The notes under the pieces: model-generated
Database searches by the model: none
Seen by the model: only the letters and a program-made list of their open reading frames with translations
Told to the model about the DNA's origin: nothing
In this document: positions 1 to 27,294 of the stretch, piece by piece
Layout of the letters: the number at the start of each line of letters is the position of its first letter
Numbering within the stretch: the first letter of the stretch is position 1
Source of the DNA: Amoebidium appalachense
Lineage: Eukaryota; Ichthyosporea
Direction of reading: 5' to 3'
Length of the DNA: 64,000 bases
NCBI GenBank assembly: GCA_963693365.1
Contig: CAVNZM010000007.1
Location: 3,162,001-3,226,000 of the forward strand
Program-made: the position numbers and the translations under genes

Positions 1-202
1 GTGTGTGTGTGCTGCGTACTCAATCAAACAACACACACACACACACACATCGAAACACATCCACCACACGCACACACACACACACAAATCCACTCACACG
101 CACACATGTCCGCAGACCCACCTGCCCACCCACCCACCCCACCCACACACACTCACTCCCCCCCACCCCTCCCCCCTCCCCCTCTCCCCCAAACCTCTCC
201 CC

Positions 203-249
<47 letters not shown>

Positions 250-269
250 CAACACACACACTTACGCAG

Positions 270-6846
<6,577 letters not shown>

Positions 6847-7530
6847 ATTCAGTGTTGGGAGAAATAGGTTGCAAGTGCCACATGGCATGGGTTGAAATGT
6901 TGAGTTCGGGGTTCAATTTGAAAGGGGGTCCGTGTTTCGACGGGTTGTTTTGTTGCAGACGTGTTTGTTAGGGTGTAGGCGTGGCAGCCGCTGCCTTTGG
7001 TGATTGGTTTGTATATAGATTGATGATCTAAATGACTACCACCCAACATAGATTTTTAGGACCTGTGATTAAAATTTCTCAAATTTTTGCCACACAAATT
7101 GATTGAATCCCCCCTGCGCCATGTAAGGTTTTGGCCAAAGATTCAAGACCAAGCGAAATGACGTGTTCTCCTTTTTCGAAACCCTTAGTATACATTGATT
7201 GTGTCTAATATATTTAGCAACCAACTCTTCCTGTACATGTTGAAGTACTTCCACTGATTCTATATTTTTAAAATGTACAATATCTCACATCCAGAATATC
7301 TCACCTCTATTTTATCTCAGATACCTAGCCGGACCCGCAACACACAAATCTGTCATTCATAGTTTCATACAACACTCGTTTCACAGTTTCCTGCCACGAT
7401 CAACAGAGCACTCCCAAAAGAACCTAGTATACATGCTGCTGTGGAAAAGGAAATAATAAATAAAACGCTAAAATTCTGGTCACTGCAGTCATTAAAAACT
7501 CGAAAAATAATATTGAATAAAAAAGGGGCC

Positions 7531-7580
<50 letters not shown>

Positions 7581-7700
7581 GGGGGGATGGCGGAGTGTGC
7601 AGGCGGGAGTTTTGAGAGTGGAACGTGGAACCTTGTCCGTGTGCGTGTGTGCTTGTAGGGGGGAGAGGGGGGGATCAGTGAAAATTCGGCATTTTTCAAA
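6847..7700. other. Intergenic, between convergent genes
   Basis: A/T-rich single-copy-looking DNA with a poly(G) run of more than 45 nt at 7533-7579. No coding exon was recognised. It separates the stop codons of the kinase (+) and the CaaX protein (-), so it should hold both 3' UTRs. Confidence 0.6.
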
Positions 7701-8501
7701 TCACGAAATCGTACAGCAGCATCCCTTCCTCTCGTCCGGCTTCATCTTCAACACGTTAAGGGTCGCAAACACCTGGTCGTTGTTCTGAAAATGGTCCTCC
7801 ACATAACCATCCATCACCCCATACCCCCAGAAATTGTCCAGATTTCGCACGTAGGCGCCCAACGTTGACCCGGTGGCGTAGGTGTAGAGGGCCATGCCAT
7901 CCTGTGCTTTGTCCGCCTTACCGCATTGGTGTTCAACGAATTTTCGCGCAATCTGGGTTTTTAGTTCCGAAATACTCCAATGAGTGTATGCCAACACAAC
8001 AAGGTTCGGTCCCTGTGTACCAACATGACATGTCAGTCGGTGAAAGTTGAGAGAGCTTGAAATCATGAAGGCCAAAAAAAAAAAAAAGGGGGGGGGGGGG
8101 GGGAGATACTAGTACCTATCAAGATAAGAAAGCAAACGAAAAAAGCCAACTACTCTCAACACCCATTTATCACCATTTACTATTAACCATTTATTGCGGC
8201 GGCGGCAGCCTTTAGGGGGGGGGGGAGGGGGGGGGGGGGGGGGAGAATGAAGGGTTCCGGATGGTTTTTTTCCATAAGCCAGGACACGAATACCCCAGGG
8301 GGGAGGGGGGGGGGAGGGGGGGCCTAGGGTAGCATCACTGATAAAATGCCCAAAAACAAGGGGTGCCAATACCCACTGATAAGCTGGCAAATCTAGATGT
8401 TGGAGTGCATTCGGGCCATGGGTAAACCTCAGTAAACACTTCCTAAAAACGACCAGGTGATGGTGTATCCATCCACGAGCATTAGACAAGCAAACACCAA
8501 C

Positions 8502-8536
<35 letters not shown>

Positions 8537-8562
8537 TTCAAGCCCCTCCCCCGGCCCCTCAC

Positions 8563-8596
<34 letters not shown>

Positions 8597-8660
8597 AAAG
8601 GAGAAAGAAAGGACCATGCCCCACATATGCTGTTAATAATGGCTGCGGCACACACAACCC

Positions 8661-8695
<35 letters not shown>

Positions 8696-9318
8696 CCCAC
8701 AAAAAAAAAACAAAAAAAAACAAACAAAAAAAAACACCAACACCCACACCCACACCCACTCACCCACACGCACCCACCCACCCACCAACACACACATACA
8801 CACACACACACACACACACCACACACACACACACACACCTGTGACTGGCTCTTGTCTCTGTGCACCACCTTGCACACAACATTCAGTGCCAATCTATTAC
8901 TTCCCTGCACCCTCCCTCCACCTCCACCCATCACCCCGTATGGTGCTTGACCCGAACCGTTGTAGGTCGACCCGAACGGTTGCCCTTCAACCAGCGGAAC
9001 ACCCCCCTGCACCACAGCAGGCATAGAAGCACGGTGATTCAGTTGAAAAGGGTGTGTGTTCTGCTCATATGAAGAACCTGAGTGTCCCGATTGCCCCACG
9101 TTATGTGGATCGGGCATGGAGTTTCCATAACCCGGTTGAAGCTGGTTTGTGCCTGTAACATCCCCGTTTAATCCTGCCCACGACACACCGTGTAGGTCTG
9201 GATGTGTGGCTGCATGTTGTGTGTGCACACCGGCACCTGTCGGGCCCTGCGGCCAATAGCCCCCATATGTTTCGGGGTTAGGGAATGCGTTATAGTGGGG
9301 AGGCTGGTCATGGGCCAT
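7701..9318 (-). CDS. CaaX-box protein with ubiquitin-fold-like C-terminal region
   Basis: The first coding exon runs 9318 to about 8935 (ATG in context aaaaATGG). It encodes a Gly/Pro/Gln/His-rich disordered segment of about 128 aa (MAHDQPPHYNAF...). The last exon ends at 7701 and starts at 8012 (phase 0) or, more attractively for the fold, at 8055 (1 nt completes a codon). It carries RLTCHVG, a turn, NLVVLAYTHWSISELKTQI and ends GCCCTIS. The strand-turn-strand-helix order is ubiquitin-like, and CTIS is a prenylation-type CaaX box preceded by two palmitoylatable Cys, so a membrane-tethered product is inferred. The exon junction is unresolved: with the 8055 acceptor the upstream donors do not match in phase, and a linking exon (possibly 8351-8421, reading EVFTEVYPWPE) may be missing. 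I cannot assign a named family. Confidence 0.55.
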
Positions 9319-10033
9319 TTTTGTGGGTGTGTGGTCACAGGGATGTGTGGACCAGGGTGGGATCTTGGGGGTTGATTGGGATCGTTGTCGTATGGTCACG
9401 CAAACCTAAAAAGTAAACCTTATAGGTTAGAAAACGGTGCAGCACCGTGACATGCGTTCATGCCAGCAAAACTTCGTGTTGGTATAAGTGTTGCAATTGG
9501 TATACGGCTTGGGGATCAGTTTCTTAGTTTTCTATATTAGCTTTGAAAATAGTTTTGTGTTTCCGAACTCTGTTCAATCAAGAGTACAAGAGACCTACAG
9601 CGCTGGTGACTCATGAGCGGATTTCTCAAGAACCACGGTCATGAGTCATAAGGAGACCTAATGACGTCAGCAAGATCCGACTTGCGCAAACACCTCTGCA
9701 GCGATTGGCCTATTGAGCATCAAGAAAAGGATGACGTCAGCAAATCTAAGTGAGAAATTCCAAATTTCATGACTGGGATATCACAAGGTCGCTGGGGTCA
9801 AAAAAAAAAAAAAAAAAAAGGAAAGAACGAAAAAGCTGAGGAAAAAAGGGAGAGGTTTACACGGTCTACATTTTAGGAAAGAAAGAAGAATGGAAAAAAA
9901 AGGAAACAACAGGAAGGGGTGTATGTGTGTGTGTGTGTGTGTGTGTGGCCCCAGAGGGGGGGGGGGGGGGGGGGGGAAGGGGGGAGGGGAAGGGGGTTGA
10001 CCCAGCCATCTTGAAACCCCCCCCCCCCCCTCC

Positions 10034-10064
<31 letters not shown>

Positions 10065-10239
10065 AAAAGTCAAAACAAATACAGAAATGAACAGACGCCG
10101 ATGTTTATTGAGTCTGTTCAGTGACAATTGCAGAAGGAATATACTTAGGAGTCCAAACCCCTAGCGTTAACTTCAAGTACTTCAGCACAGATTTCAACTA
10201 TCGAGGCAAAAAAAAACACATTTTTGTCAAAAGCCTCCC

Positions 10240-10273
<34 letters not shown>

Positions 10274-10557
10274 GTTTTCAGTGCCTGCAATTTCTAAACA
10301 CACTTTGTGGCTGCATAACTTTTTTGTTGAACTAGATTTCTAGCTAGTGTTATGGAATGCACCAAATCCATCTTTACACCAAGTACCATTCATTTTTAAG
10401 GCCTTATGACGTCACCTGCTCGTCTTCAGCATTCCCTCCCCCCCCCCCCCCCCCCCCCCCTCCCTCCCTCCCCCCCCCATAAAAAATAAAAACAAAAACA
10501 GAAAAAAAAAAAGGAAAACCAGAGGACTATCAAATTGATAAAAGGGGGAAAAGGCAA

Positions 10558-10600
<43 letters not shown>

Positions 10601-10644
10601 TTTCCCACCCACCCACCCACCCACCCACCTAACCTTTAAAGGTG
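9319..10644. promoter_or_regulatory. Upstream region of the CaaX gene with CRE palindromes
   Basis: Perfect TGACGTCA sites lie at 9662-9669, 9732-9739 and 10407-10414. An ATTGG (CCAAT) box at about 9704 lies between the first two, all within 0.35-1.1 kb of the ATG on the minus strand. A minus-strand acceptor (ttttttag at about 9408) just before the first exon suggests a 5'-UTR intron. Poly(G)/poly(C) runs occur at 9956-9980, 10017-10054, 10241-10272, 10437-10478 and 10560-10600. Confidence 0.55.
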
Positions 10645-10980
10645 CTATAGTGAGTTTGTTCTTGGGCGCCAGAACGCTCGCATAAGATTATACTTTGTGC
10701 CTCGAATGGACACTGAGTCGAATCCCCATTCGAAATCCGACCACGGGAGATCCTGCAGATTTTCATTATTGTGTGTTAGGAAACAGCCACCAAGGGATAC
10801 CAGTGAATCTAGAAAGTTTGGTGATCTCCCAATCTCCACAACAGGACAAGTCGTAACTGATGCAAGTTCAACACCAGCAAAGAGGCATTTGGAATGTCTG
10901 GGGCAGGGGGAAAAAAAAGAAAAGAAAGGCAAGGGATACCAAGCATACTGCAACACTATCCCGTTGTGATCAACAAACAT
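10645..10980 (-). CDS. Small unknown protein or terminal exon
   Basis: An open frame from ATG at 10980 to TAG at 10645 (111 aa) in non-repetitive sequence. The part from about 10900 on (HSKCLFAGVELASV...) looks coding and follows a pyrimidine-rich stretch ending CCCCAG, so it may be a spliced terminal exon rather than a single-exon gene. An alternative acceptor (gtgttgcag, about 10945) is phase 0 and could join the first-exon candidate at 11809-11877. A minus-strand TATATAAA at 11111-11118 lies about 130 nt upstream of the ATG. No family was recognised; residue composition (several Trp, Cys, Phe) gives no function. Confidence 0.35.
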   Translation of the reverse strand: MFVDHNGIVLQYAWYPLPFFSFFSPCPRHSKCLFAGVELASVTTCPVVEIGRSPNFLDSLVSLGGCFLTHNNENLQDLPWSDFEWGFDSVSIRGTKYNLMRAFWRPRTNSL

Positions 10981-11110
10981 GTAACCATAGAAAAAAGTTT
11001 TTATAAAAAACACAAAAAAAAAATGGAATAAGCGTCGAGCTTATTTTTCTAAGCTGTTCCCGAGACCACAAGGGCCCGGGGAGTTGAGCAGAATGGTTGC
11101 GGCCGCTGGC

Positions 11111-11118
11111 TTTATATA
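11111..11118 (-). promoter_or_regulatory. TATA box (TATATAAA) on minus strand
   Basis: TATATAAAG followed by a GC-rich 5'-UTR-like stretch, upstream of the minus-strand ORF starting at 10980. Assignment is by position only. Confidence 0.4.
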
Positions 11119-11691
11119 CAAGGCCCTCGATCCCCCCAAACACCGTTTTGTGGGACTATATTGATTGATTCATTTTTAGAAAAAGGGAAAACAAGGCTTT
11201 GTTGAAAAAAAAATAACTTGTAAAAAAAAATTAACTTGTAAATTTTTGTTTTAATTTTTTTTTTAAAAAAAAATTCTTTATGAATGTTCTCAATCTTAGT
11301 TACATGTGCACACACATGCGCCTCACGTACACATCCAACCTCCAAAAAAAGCCACCAATAAATCCCGGAATATAAAATTATTAATCTTGCGGGCATTCCA
11401 CCATAGCCAATACCATGATCGGAAAAATTCGCGCGCATTCCATCAATTTATCACTTAGCCAATAGCATGGTAGGTGCATCACGTTCACAATCTGCCGCAG
11501 CTTCCCGCCAAGTCGGACATCCAACCACTAACAACACATCGCGCCAAAAAGAAGCCAATCAATCACAGGATAAATGTGAAAAAACAATATCCTGGCCGGA
11601 AAGCCGCAATATGGATCATACTCTTTCGTGTCCGCCCCCCACCCACCCACCCACCCCCTTCTCTCCCCTTTTGTGGGTGTTCGTGTTCGTG

Positions 11692-11695
<4 letters not shown>

Positions 11696-11780
<85 letters not shown>
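11696..11780. repeat. (TG)n microsatellite
   Basis: About 42 TG units, followed by G runs, 30 nt downstream (minus sense) of the exon at 11809-11877. Confidence 0.95.
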
Positions 11781-11783
<3 letters not shown>

Positions 11784-11808
11784 TTTTGGGGGGGTTGTAA
11801 AGTGCTAC

Positions 11809-11877
11809 CTTTTCCATAACGGTGACCTGGTCTTGTGGCAGGGGGCACTCCAAAGCCTTCATGGCTTCAAGAGACAT
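11809..11877 (-). CDS. Candidate first exon of an unknown minus-strand gene
   Basis: ATG at 11877 opens MSLEAMKALECPLPQDQVTV and ends in phase 0 at a donor AAAG|GTAGCA. A minus-strand TATATAG at 11905-11911 lies 28 nt before the ATG, with CCAAT/ATTGG boxes at 12311-12343 farther upstream. Downstream exons could not be placed with confidence; the region at 10645-10945 is phase-compatible. Possible alternative: the TATA and short frame are chance. Confidence 0.35.
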
Positions 11878-12190
11878 CAGCTGCGGCTTGTGCACTCGTG
11901 CCCACTATATATGGCAGGTGTCAATACTGAGCAAATCTCTTCCACCCCTTTGTTTTATCTTTTCTTTGATGTCTTTTTTTGATGGGCATATGTGAAGTAA
12001 GATACAGATTGTTGCTGTGCCGTCATGTGCTCCTCTAATGATTTCCCTTGCATAATTTCTCTTCCTTTGTCGTCTTTTGTGGTGGTGGTTCCCTAAACCG
12101 TGGTGGCGGTGGTGTGTGTGTGTGTGTGTGTGTGTGTGCATGTGTGTGTGCGTGCACACTGTCCCCAGTACAACATCCACCTGCACACGG

Positions 12191-12256
<66 letters not shown>

Positions 12257-12585
12257 GAGGGCGGGTGTTTGTGGGTTCATGCATGATTGGGGAACTAATG
12301 GGACATACCTTAAACCAATTTGGAGCCCCGGGAGTGATTGGTTGGCAGGAAAGCTCAAATCTGCATGCGCCAATGCCATCAGTACAGGGTTGGAACACAC
12401 CAGGTATATGGTAATCGGGCAATTCGCCACTTGTGGCAATACTTAGTGGGGACAGTGGGTTGGGGTTTTTTTTTCTTTTTGGCGAATCTCGTCTTTCTTT
12501 CTTGTTAGATTTTGTTGTCTTGTGGTTAGGGTGCATCAAAGTTGCACAGGACGCCTGTCACCTATGACCATATGCTCAATGGGTG

Positions 12586-20716
<8,131 letters not shown>

Positions 20717-22102
20717 GGCTGTGATGTCCTAACGGACTTTCAGTTTAGAGATGCGTGTCAGTTTTTTGGAAACCATGTGCGTCGCCGAAAAGATCGTGCA
20801 GGCCCGAAGTCCGCAACATCACAGCTAAATACTGAGGTGACAGAAGACATCAACATCATGCTTACGCGAGGAAACTATGCTGATGTGGCAAAAGGCTAGA
20901 CTCCACGCGCAGCTACAATGCATCAGGGTCAAAGCGTGATAAGAAACAAACAAGCCATACCTTATTGGCGGCACGAAGCCAGCAGTTGAGGGGCTTCGCT
21001 TGCGTGCTCAAGTCCGCACAGAAGTTCAACAGCCGGGTTTCGTCCTCCGCCGCTCAAAGACTGTATGTGCGTCAACTACAGAAAGGCATACATAGGTATG
21101 CGCAGATGCAGAGTGGATGTTGCAAAATTTTGTACCTGTACTTCTTTTTTTCTACCTGTCTGTTTTAAGAAGTCTGCGACGCCTGAAACATGGCAGCCCA
21201 AGTTGAACACAACCGGTACAAGCGATGGTTAGCTTAAAGGAGGCAAACAGCCACCTATAATTACTGATATGCACCTGCTACTACCCTTGGTTTCAAACGC
21301 TTCGAATTTCAATCCAATAAGGGGGATTCGCCTTCCACACTAACACCTTTAAACCTTTCAAAGTTATGACGTGCCCCTAAAACATGAAATACAGGTTCTC
21401 TCTCAGAGAGCACGAACGGCTCTGGGCGTGTGGTGGTTGACTGAGCCGCGGAAAAGTGCGCAAGCACAAAAACAAGAGGCGCGCCAGTCTACAAAATGAT
21501 TACCGTTTACCGAGCGCAACAGACCGAATATCGCGGTGAAGATCAATGATAAATGACGTCAAAAGTAGCCGTTTTCGTTGCGCAAAACATCTTGTTGATC
21601 CAATCAAATCGTGCATATTTCGAAGAGCAAGTGTCTACCAATCGTCAATAACCATTTTAGGTACTCATAAGATCCTTACTCAAAAGCCTTACTCAAAAGA
21701 GCCTCCACATATGACGTCACTTTTAACATCAATAAACGACTCCGCCTTTCAAAAACTGTGGTCTACCCGCCTTAGACTCTTTCCTCCTGTTTCCCGACCA
21801 TACCGCCTCGCTCACTTTTTTAATTAAGTTCAAGTTGGAAGCAAAAGCATATATATTAGAAGGCGATTCATTAGAAGGCGATTCATGATTCTGAATGCGA
21901 CGTTGTGGCGTCGGCTGGGGGTATAAAAGGAAACAGCTAGTATTTTTTTTTCTCCAACCTGGAATACACGGAAAAGCCTTACCTAACTGCTGACTTAGCT
22001 TTCACAGTTTTCGAGTGCCCTAGCTCGTTGGTAGCATAGTTTTTCCAGAGGATACGCCGTAAGATCATCCTCTGCTTTAAAATCTCGTTCTAAGCACCGA
22101 AA
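20717..22102. promoter_or_regulatory. Shared divergent promoter region, RXT3-like (-) and RPB9 (+)
   Basis: About 1.4 kb of unusually repeat-free DNA between two start codons. It holds CRE palindromes TGACGTCA at 21554-21561 and 21712-21719, an ATTGG at about 20965, and TATAAAAG at 21922-21929, 174 nt before the RPB9 ATG. A minus-strand segment from about 21068 to 20961 has a splice-donor-like end (AAG|GTATGG) and could be a 5'-UTR exon of the RXT3-like gene. Confidence 0.6.
21922..21929 (+). promoter_or_regulatory. TATA box of RPB9
   Basis: GGGTATAAAAGG in a GC-rich context, 174 nt upstream of the RPB9 ATG, with no other gene start nearby on this strand. Confidence 0.6.
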
Positions 22103-22847
22103 ATGTCTGTCAGATTCTGTCAGGAATGCAACAACATGCTTTATCCCAAAGAGGATAAGGAGAGAAGGATCCTTCTTCTGGTGTGCAGAAACTGCGACTA
22201 CCAAGAGGAGGCCATGACCCCCCGTGTGTATTTCCACAAGATGCAACATGACACGGACGAGCTGACGCAGATTGTCAAGGACGTGGCTACTGACCCCACC
22301 CTTCCCCGCACACACGACGTTGAATGTTCCAAGTGTGGCGAGCACGAAGCTGTGTTCTTCCAGGTATGAGTTCTGGATCTCTGGACTTTGCGGGTTTGGG
22401 TTTACAGGATTGCTCCTCTATAGAGTGAGGCATTTGGGCGAGGAAAGAAATTTGTTGCCTGTGCTTCTTGCACAGTTGTGTTTTTGGCCCCATACTTCTG
22501 AGCAAGGTGACGGGAAAGTTAGCAGGAGCTTGCTTGGGGTGAAAATTCAAGACGGCAGGGACTCAAGATCCCGTTTCATGTTGAAAGACTTTTTTTTTTC
22601 TGGGCAGCATTTACATAAATGGGGCCACTTTTCCTAGGCATATCGCCCTAGTCCTGGCGCTTGTAGTACCTGACTAGAGGGCACACTTGTTGCTTATTTG
22701 TGTCGAGATAATTGCTCAGCCTAGGGCTCCTTTGGGCAGGGATGGACGTTCAGGGCATTTGGAATTCTCGTATTTTGTGCTCCCGCTTGTCATTTCGTTT
22801 CCTTTCCTTTTCTACCTTCCCTTTTTGTCGTTCTTCTTTTCACTTTG

Positions 22848-22898
<51 letters not shown>

Positions 22899-23329
22899 CC
22901 CCCCCCCCCCCCCCCTTCTCCCTCTTTCTCTCCCTCTCTCTCTCTCTCTCTCCCTCTCTTTCTCTTTCTCTCTCAGTGTCTCCCCCTCGTTCCCTTCCTC
23001 CCCCCCCCCCCCCCCCTCTCTCTTCTCTTCCCTTTCTGGCTTTCTCTTCCTCCCTCCCTCCGTCCCTCGATCCTTCCCTTCCTCCCCCTCTCCCCCCCCC
23101 CCTGCCCCCCTCCCTCCCTCCCCCCTCCCCTCCCCCTTTCCACCTCTCTCGGCCCCTCTCCTTCTCATTCTCCTTCCATCCCTCCCTCCCTTCCTCCTTC
23201 TCCTCCTTTTCCCCCGTGCCTCTTCCTCCCTCTCTCCCTCCCTCCCCCCTCACTCCCTCCCTCCCTCCCTCCCTCCCTCCTTCCCTCTCTCCCCGCTACC
23301 CTCCTCCCACACAGTCTCTGTCTCTCTCT

Positions 23330-23425
<96 letters not shown>

Positions 23426-23945
23426 CTCTCCCTCTCCCTCCCTCCCTCCATCCCCCTGCCCCCTCCCCGCGATCTATTCCTTCTCCCTCCCTCTTTCATG
23501 GCCTTTCTACTTTTGTCGTTTTTCCTGTCTCCTCCCTTTTCGCAGCTGTTGTCTTTTTCCTTTTCATCTCAGTTCAGCTGCCTTACACCTCCCCCCCTCT
23601 CTCCCACCCCCTCCCCCTCCCCGGCGGACCCACCCACCGACCCGCCCACCACCCTAATGGTCGGGCTTCCATTATTATTTATTTGGTTCTTTCTCTCACC
23701 TCTTTTCCCGTTTCCTGTTCTCGCTTACCCATCCTTCTTCATATCCCCCCATTTTTGTGACGATTTGTTGTTGTCCTCTGATATCCCCTTAGCGCATACA
23801 TCACCCCCCGTTCTGTGTGCACACACACCTACACAAACACTCTCCCTTTGCCTCCCAATATATCTCCAACTCATGCTTTGGTCTCTCTCTTCGTGCCGTA
23901 GCCACTTTAGATGTTTTCTTTGTCTTTCTATCCTGAGCTGTAGCC

Positions 23946-23978
<33 letters not shown>

Positions 23979-24385
23979 CGCATGAATGGGTCGAAATTGG
24001 GGTATTGTGGATGACTTGGGGTCCCTCTGACGATGGCCTCTGCATATTATGCATGCTCTTTGTGTGATTTGCACTCTGCATAATGTTGTTCATCAGTGGA
24101 TGTATGCTTCGTACTCTATACCCCCCCCCCCCCCCCCCCCCAACCCCACCCCTCCCCCTCCCTCATCCCCCTCTCCCTCCCTCCCCACCCTCCTCCCCCC
24201 CCCCCCCCCCCCCCCCCCCCCCCGCCCCTCTCCTCATTTTCGTCTCGCACATCTGGCGCTCATTTCCGCTTGTCCCACAGGCACAAACACGGCGTGCAGA
24301 GAAGGGTATGCAGCTTTACTTTGTGTGCTGCAACAAGCAGTGCGATAACAGATGGACAGAGGCCACAGCACCATCAGTCTCATAG
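22103..24385 (+). CDS. RPB9: DNA-directed RNA polymerase II subunit RPB9
   Basis: Two exons, 22103-22363 and 24281-24385, join in phase 0 to give 121 aa, about the usual length (animal homologue about 125). The N-terminal zinc ribbon has C6, C9, C28, C31 ([15 protein letters not shown] ... CRNCDY) and the motif DPTLPRT. The TFIIS-like C-terminal zinc ribbon has C75, C78, C103, C108 with [12 protein letters not shown] and NRW. RPB9 sits at the jaw of Pol II and affects elongation, fidelity and TFIIS-stimulated cleavage; residues R91-E93 match the RAE motif of the family. The start is fixed by the first ATG before the conserved VRFCQEC. The 1.9-kb intron is mostly C/T-rich simple repeat and a copy of the poly(C)-tailed element. 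Divergent from the RXT3-like gene. Confidence 0.95.
22855..23480. repeat. C/T-rich simple-repeat region including (CT)n at 23334-23423
   Basis: Polypyrimidine DNA (CT, CCT, CCCT units and C runs) on the sense strand of the RPB9 intron. Confidence 0.9.
23985..24140 (+). repeat. Copy of dispersed poly(C)-tailed repeat
   Basis: ATGAATGGGTCGAAATTGGG, TACTGTGGATGACTT-like segment, CTGCATATTATGCATGCTCT, TTTGCACTCTGCATAATGTTG, CTTCGTACTCTATA, then 22 C. Lies 140 nt before the last RPB9 exon. Confidence 0.8.
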
Positions 24386-26126
24386 AGGATCGAAATGCAC
24401 ACGTGTGTTTGCTGCTTTGTGGCATGTGATCAGGGCGTGTTTAATGCTTTATGCCTAGTGCACTCATGCTGTTCTGACGAGATGTGTATACTCGGTGTTT
24501 GTGGACGTGTTCGTGACTACGCCGAAATCTGTGTGAACATACACGTGGACGCGCATACATGAACGCGGCGCTCGCCCACACACAAGCACACACACACTCA
24601 CACTCACACATGCCCGCTGGCGCACATACGCACACCTACACTCGCACACTCACACACACACACAGACACACACACACACACACTAACAAACACACTTTCG
24701 CCAACACACACGCGAGCGCACACAGACAAACACACACACGCACACACACATAGGCCTGCACGGCCGAATGACACATACACTCAGCTACTGCTTCTGAGAT
24801 CCCCTGTTTGCCTATTCACGTTTTCGCTGTTGATAAATGATTGTACTCATTATCTCGACCAAAAAAAAAGACAAAAAAAAAAAACGATATAAAGCATGCT
24901 GGTGTTCAAATTCTTATGTTGACGTCAATCATGATACTACCAGGTGTGAGTGTGTTGTGAGCACTTAGATTCAGATATTCTGAAATGTCTCTAAAAAATT
25001 ATCTGAGCCACATTGTGGCCAGCTAACAAAAATCTTGACCGATGTCTTGCCTGAAGTGTTGTCAACTGATGAACCTTTGCGAACTTGCCCATACTTCAAA
25101 ATCCCCCTCCCTCCCTCTCCCCCCCCCCCCCCCCCTCCTCCCCCTCCCCCCCCCCCCCCCCCCCCCATCCCCCCCTTCCCTTAATAGAACCTGGCGGATA
25201 TCGATAGCACCCAGGAAAAATTAATGTTGTACAAACATGGCCTTCGTGCAGTTACCAGTGCTAGCACATGTATCCATACGTGTACGTACATTTTCCACAT
25301 GTACATGTCGGGTGAAGTTATCATCATTAGATTTTGCTCGTTGCTTTGGCCCGAAACTACGGGCAAACAACAACAGCCCCCTGACTCACTGGATGAACCC
25401 CACGAACACTAGCCGCTGCTTGTAGGGTTTACACGATTTACTAATGATTTTGGGAATCAATTGGGAGCACTGCCCCTCGTGTGCATGCAGGGCTTACTGA
25501 GTTTTCCTGCACGACCACACACTGGACAAGGGGCGCCGCAGGCACCCCCGGTGCTATATATAGTAAATCCATCAAATGATTACAGAGTAAGTATGCACCT
25601 CAGTGTCACTTGTACAACGAAGGTAATTACGACTCATACTTAATAACAGTGCACTGATCATGTCACCATCCTTTCCATGACGATACCTTTTGATAAGGGG
25701 GGGTTTAAGCTGTTTACTCGAGGATAAGAGAGATCAGTCTCAGGTATGGGGGTTTTTGCTCGGAGTATCCCCTCAGTGGTATATCATGATCAAGTACAAA
25801 GATGTCGGGTGTTGGTTATCGGTTATCGGGCCCGACCCGACTCGACTCGACCGACCCAAACCGACCCGTTCGGAAAAATCTCACCAGCTCACGAGTCCGG
25901 ATTCAATAGATGCCTGCTCTATGTAACATCCCCCCCTCCCCCCTCCCCCCCTTCCCCCCCCCCACCACCAACCACCACCACCACCACCACACACACACAA
26001 GCACACACACATAAGCACACACACCCACATCATCACCACCACCACCAAAAAAAAACCAAAACGAGGCTAGGCACACACCGTGATTGTTTGAGTGGCGAGC
26101 ACACACACACACTTCAGTATCCCGTC
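24386..26126. other. Intergenic, between convergent RPB9 and DUF1348 genes
   Basis: Degenerate CA-rich sequence to about 24760, A/T-rich DNA with a TGACGTCA at 24920-24927, C runs at 25120-25166, then mixed sequence with short CGA/CCA repeats (25830-25990). No exon with family motifs was recognised. Confidence 0.6.
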
Positions 26127-26852
26127 TCAACCCCTGAAAGTCCCCGTAGAGAACCTCCCCAACCCCTCCCCTTTCGTAATCAATCTCTCATCCTTCGATA
26201 TCTCAACGTCGTTAATCGACGCGTTTCTCTCCTTCATGTATCCATTCTCGTCAAAAGTCCAGTGTTCGTTCCCGTATGCGCGGTAGTATTTACCGTTCGA
26301 CGCGCTCTTGTATTCGTATTGGAAAGTGACGGCGATTTTGTTTCCGCTGTGGGCAAAGTAGTGTTTTTTCAGGCGGTATTCCTGCTCGTGGGTCCACTTG
26401 TCCTTAAGAAATTGCTTGATTTGCTCTCGTCCCCTGTGTGTGTTCCGGGGTTTTAAAAAAAGGCTCCGGTTAGCATATGGTGTACAATTAAGGTTTCTAT
26501 ATAACCTCTTTACTTCTCCGTTCCTCTCACACACGCACACACACTCATCCTCTCTCTGCCTCTCTGTCCCCCCAACCCCCTCACAAAAAAAAAAAAAACA
26601 CACGCGCGCACACACTCCTCTTATTCCTCCCTCCCTTTCTCCCTCTCCCCCTCCCTCCCTCCTTTCCCCCCCCCTCCTTCTCTCCATATTGACTCCTAGT
26701 TTTTAAGGGGCATTGGGGAGAGAGTGCAGTGAGTGGCCTCCACACTAAAAGGGGGGAGGGATGGGAGATGCACCCGTGTCGAGGTTTTTCTTTTATATTA
26801 TTTTTCCCCTTAAGCGTTTTGTTTTCCCGCAGCGGGGAAGGGGTGCCCGGGG

Positions 26853-26890
<38 letters not shown>

Positions 26891-26996
26891 TGGGTTCCAT
26901 GGTGCTACCAAGTACAAACTTTACGAAGGAGACTATAGCAATGCAAATATGCAGAAATAATTATACAAAGAACACACAGCGGCAGCAAAATTTATT

Positions 26997-27035
<39 letters not shown>

Positions 27036-27254
27036 TTATGGCCAGAGGAGATGGGCTGGGGCGAAGGGGAAGAGGAAGGAGGGGGGGGGGGGGGGGGGGG
27101 GGGGGGTGAGGCCCAGGGGGCGAAGGGGCGAGGTTTAGGGGGGAGAGGGGTGGGAGTGGGGGGGGGGGGGGGGGGGGGGGGGGAAGGGGAAAGGTCCCAT
27201 TTTTTCGCCCATTCAACAATTTTTTTATTTTTTATTTTATTTTATTTTATTTAT

Positions 27255-27294
<40 letters not shown>

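Noticed and set aside
1-269. 5' exons of the kinase
   Set aside because: Only CA repeat and C runs; the sequence up to the acceptor at 269 is intron.
10690-10735. tRNA-like segment containing GAGTCGAATCCCC
   Set aside because: No acceptor, D-arm or anticodon stem pairs around the T-loop-like motif; the stretch is open on the minus strand.
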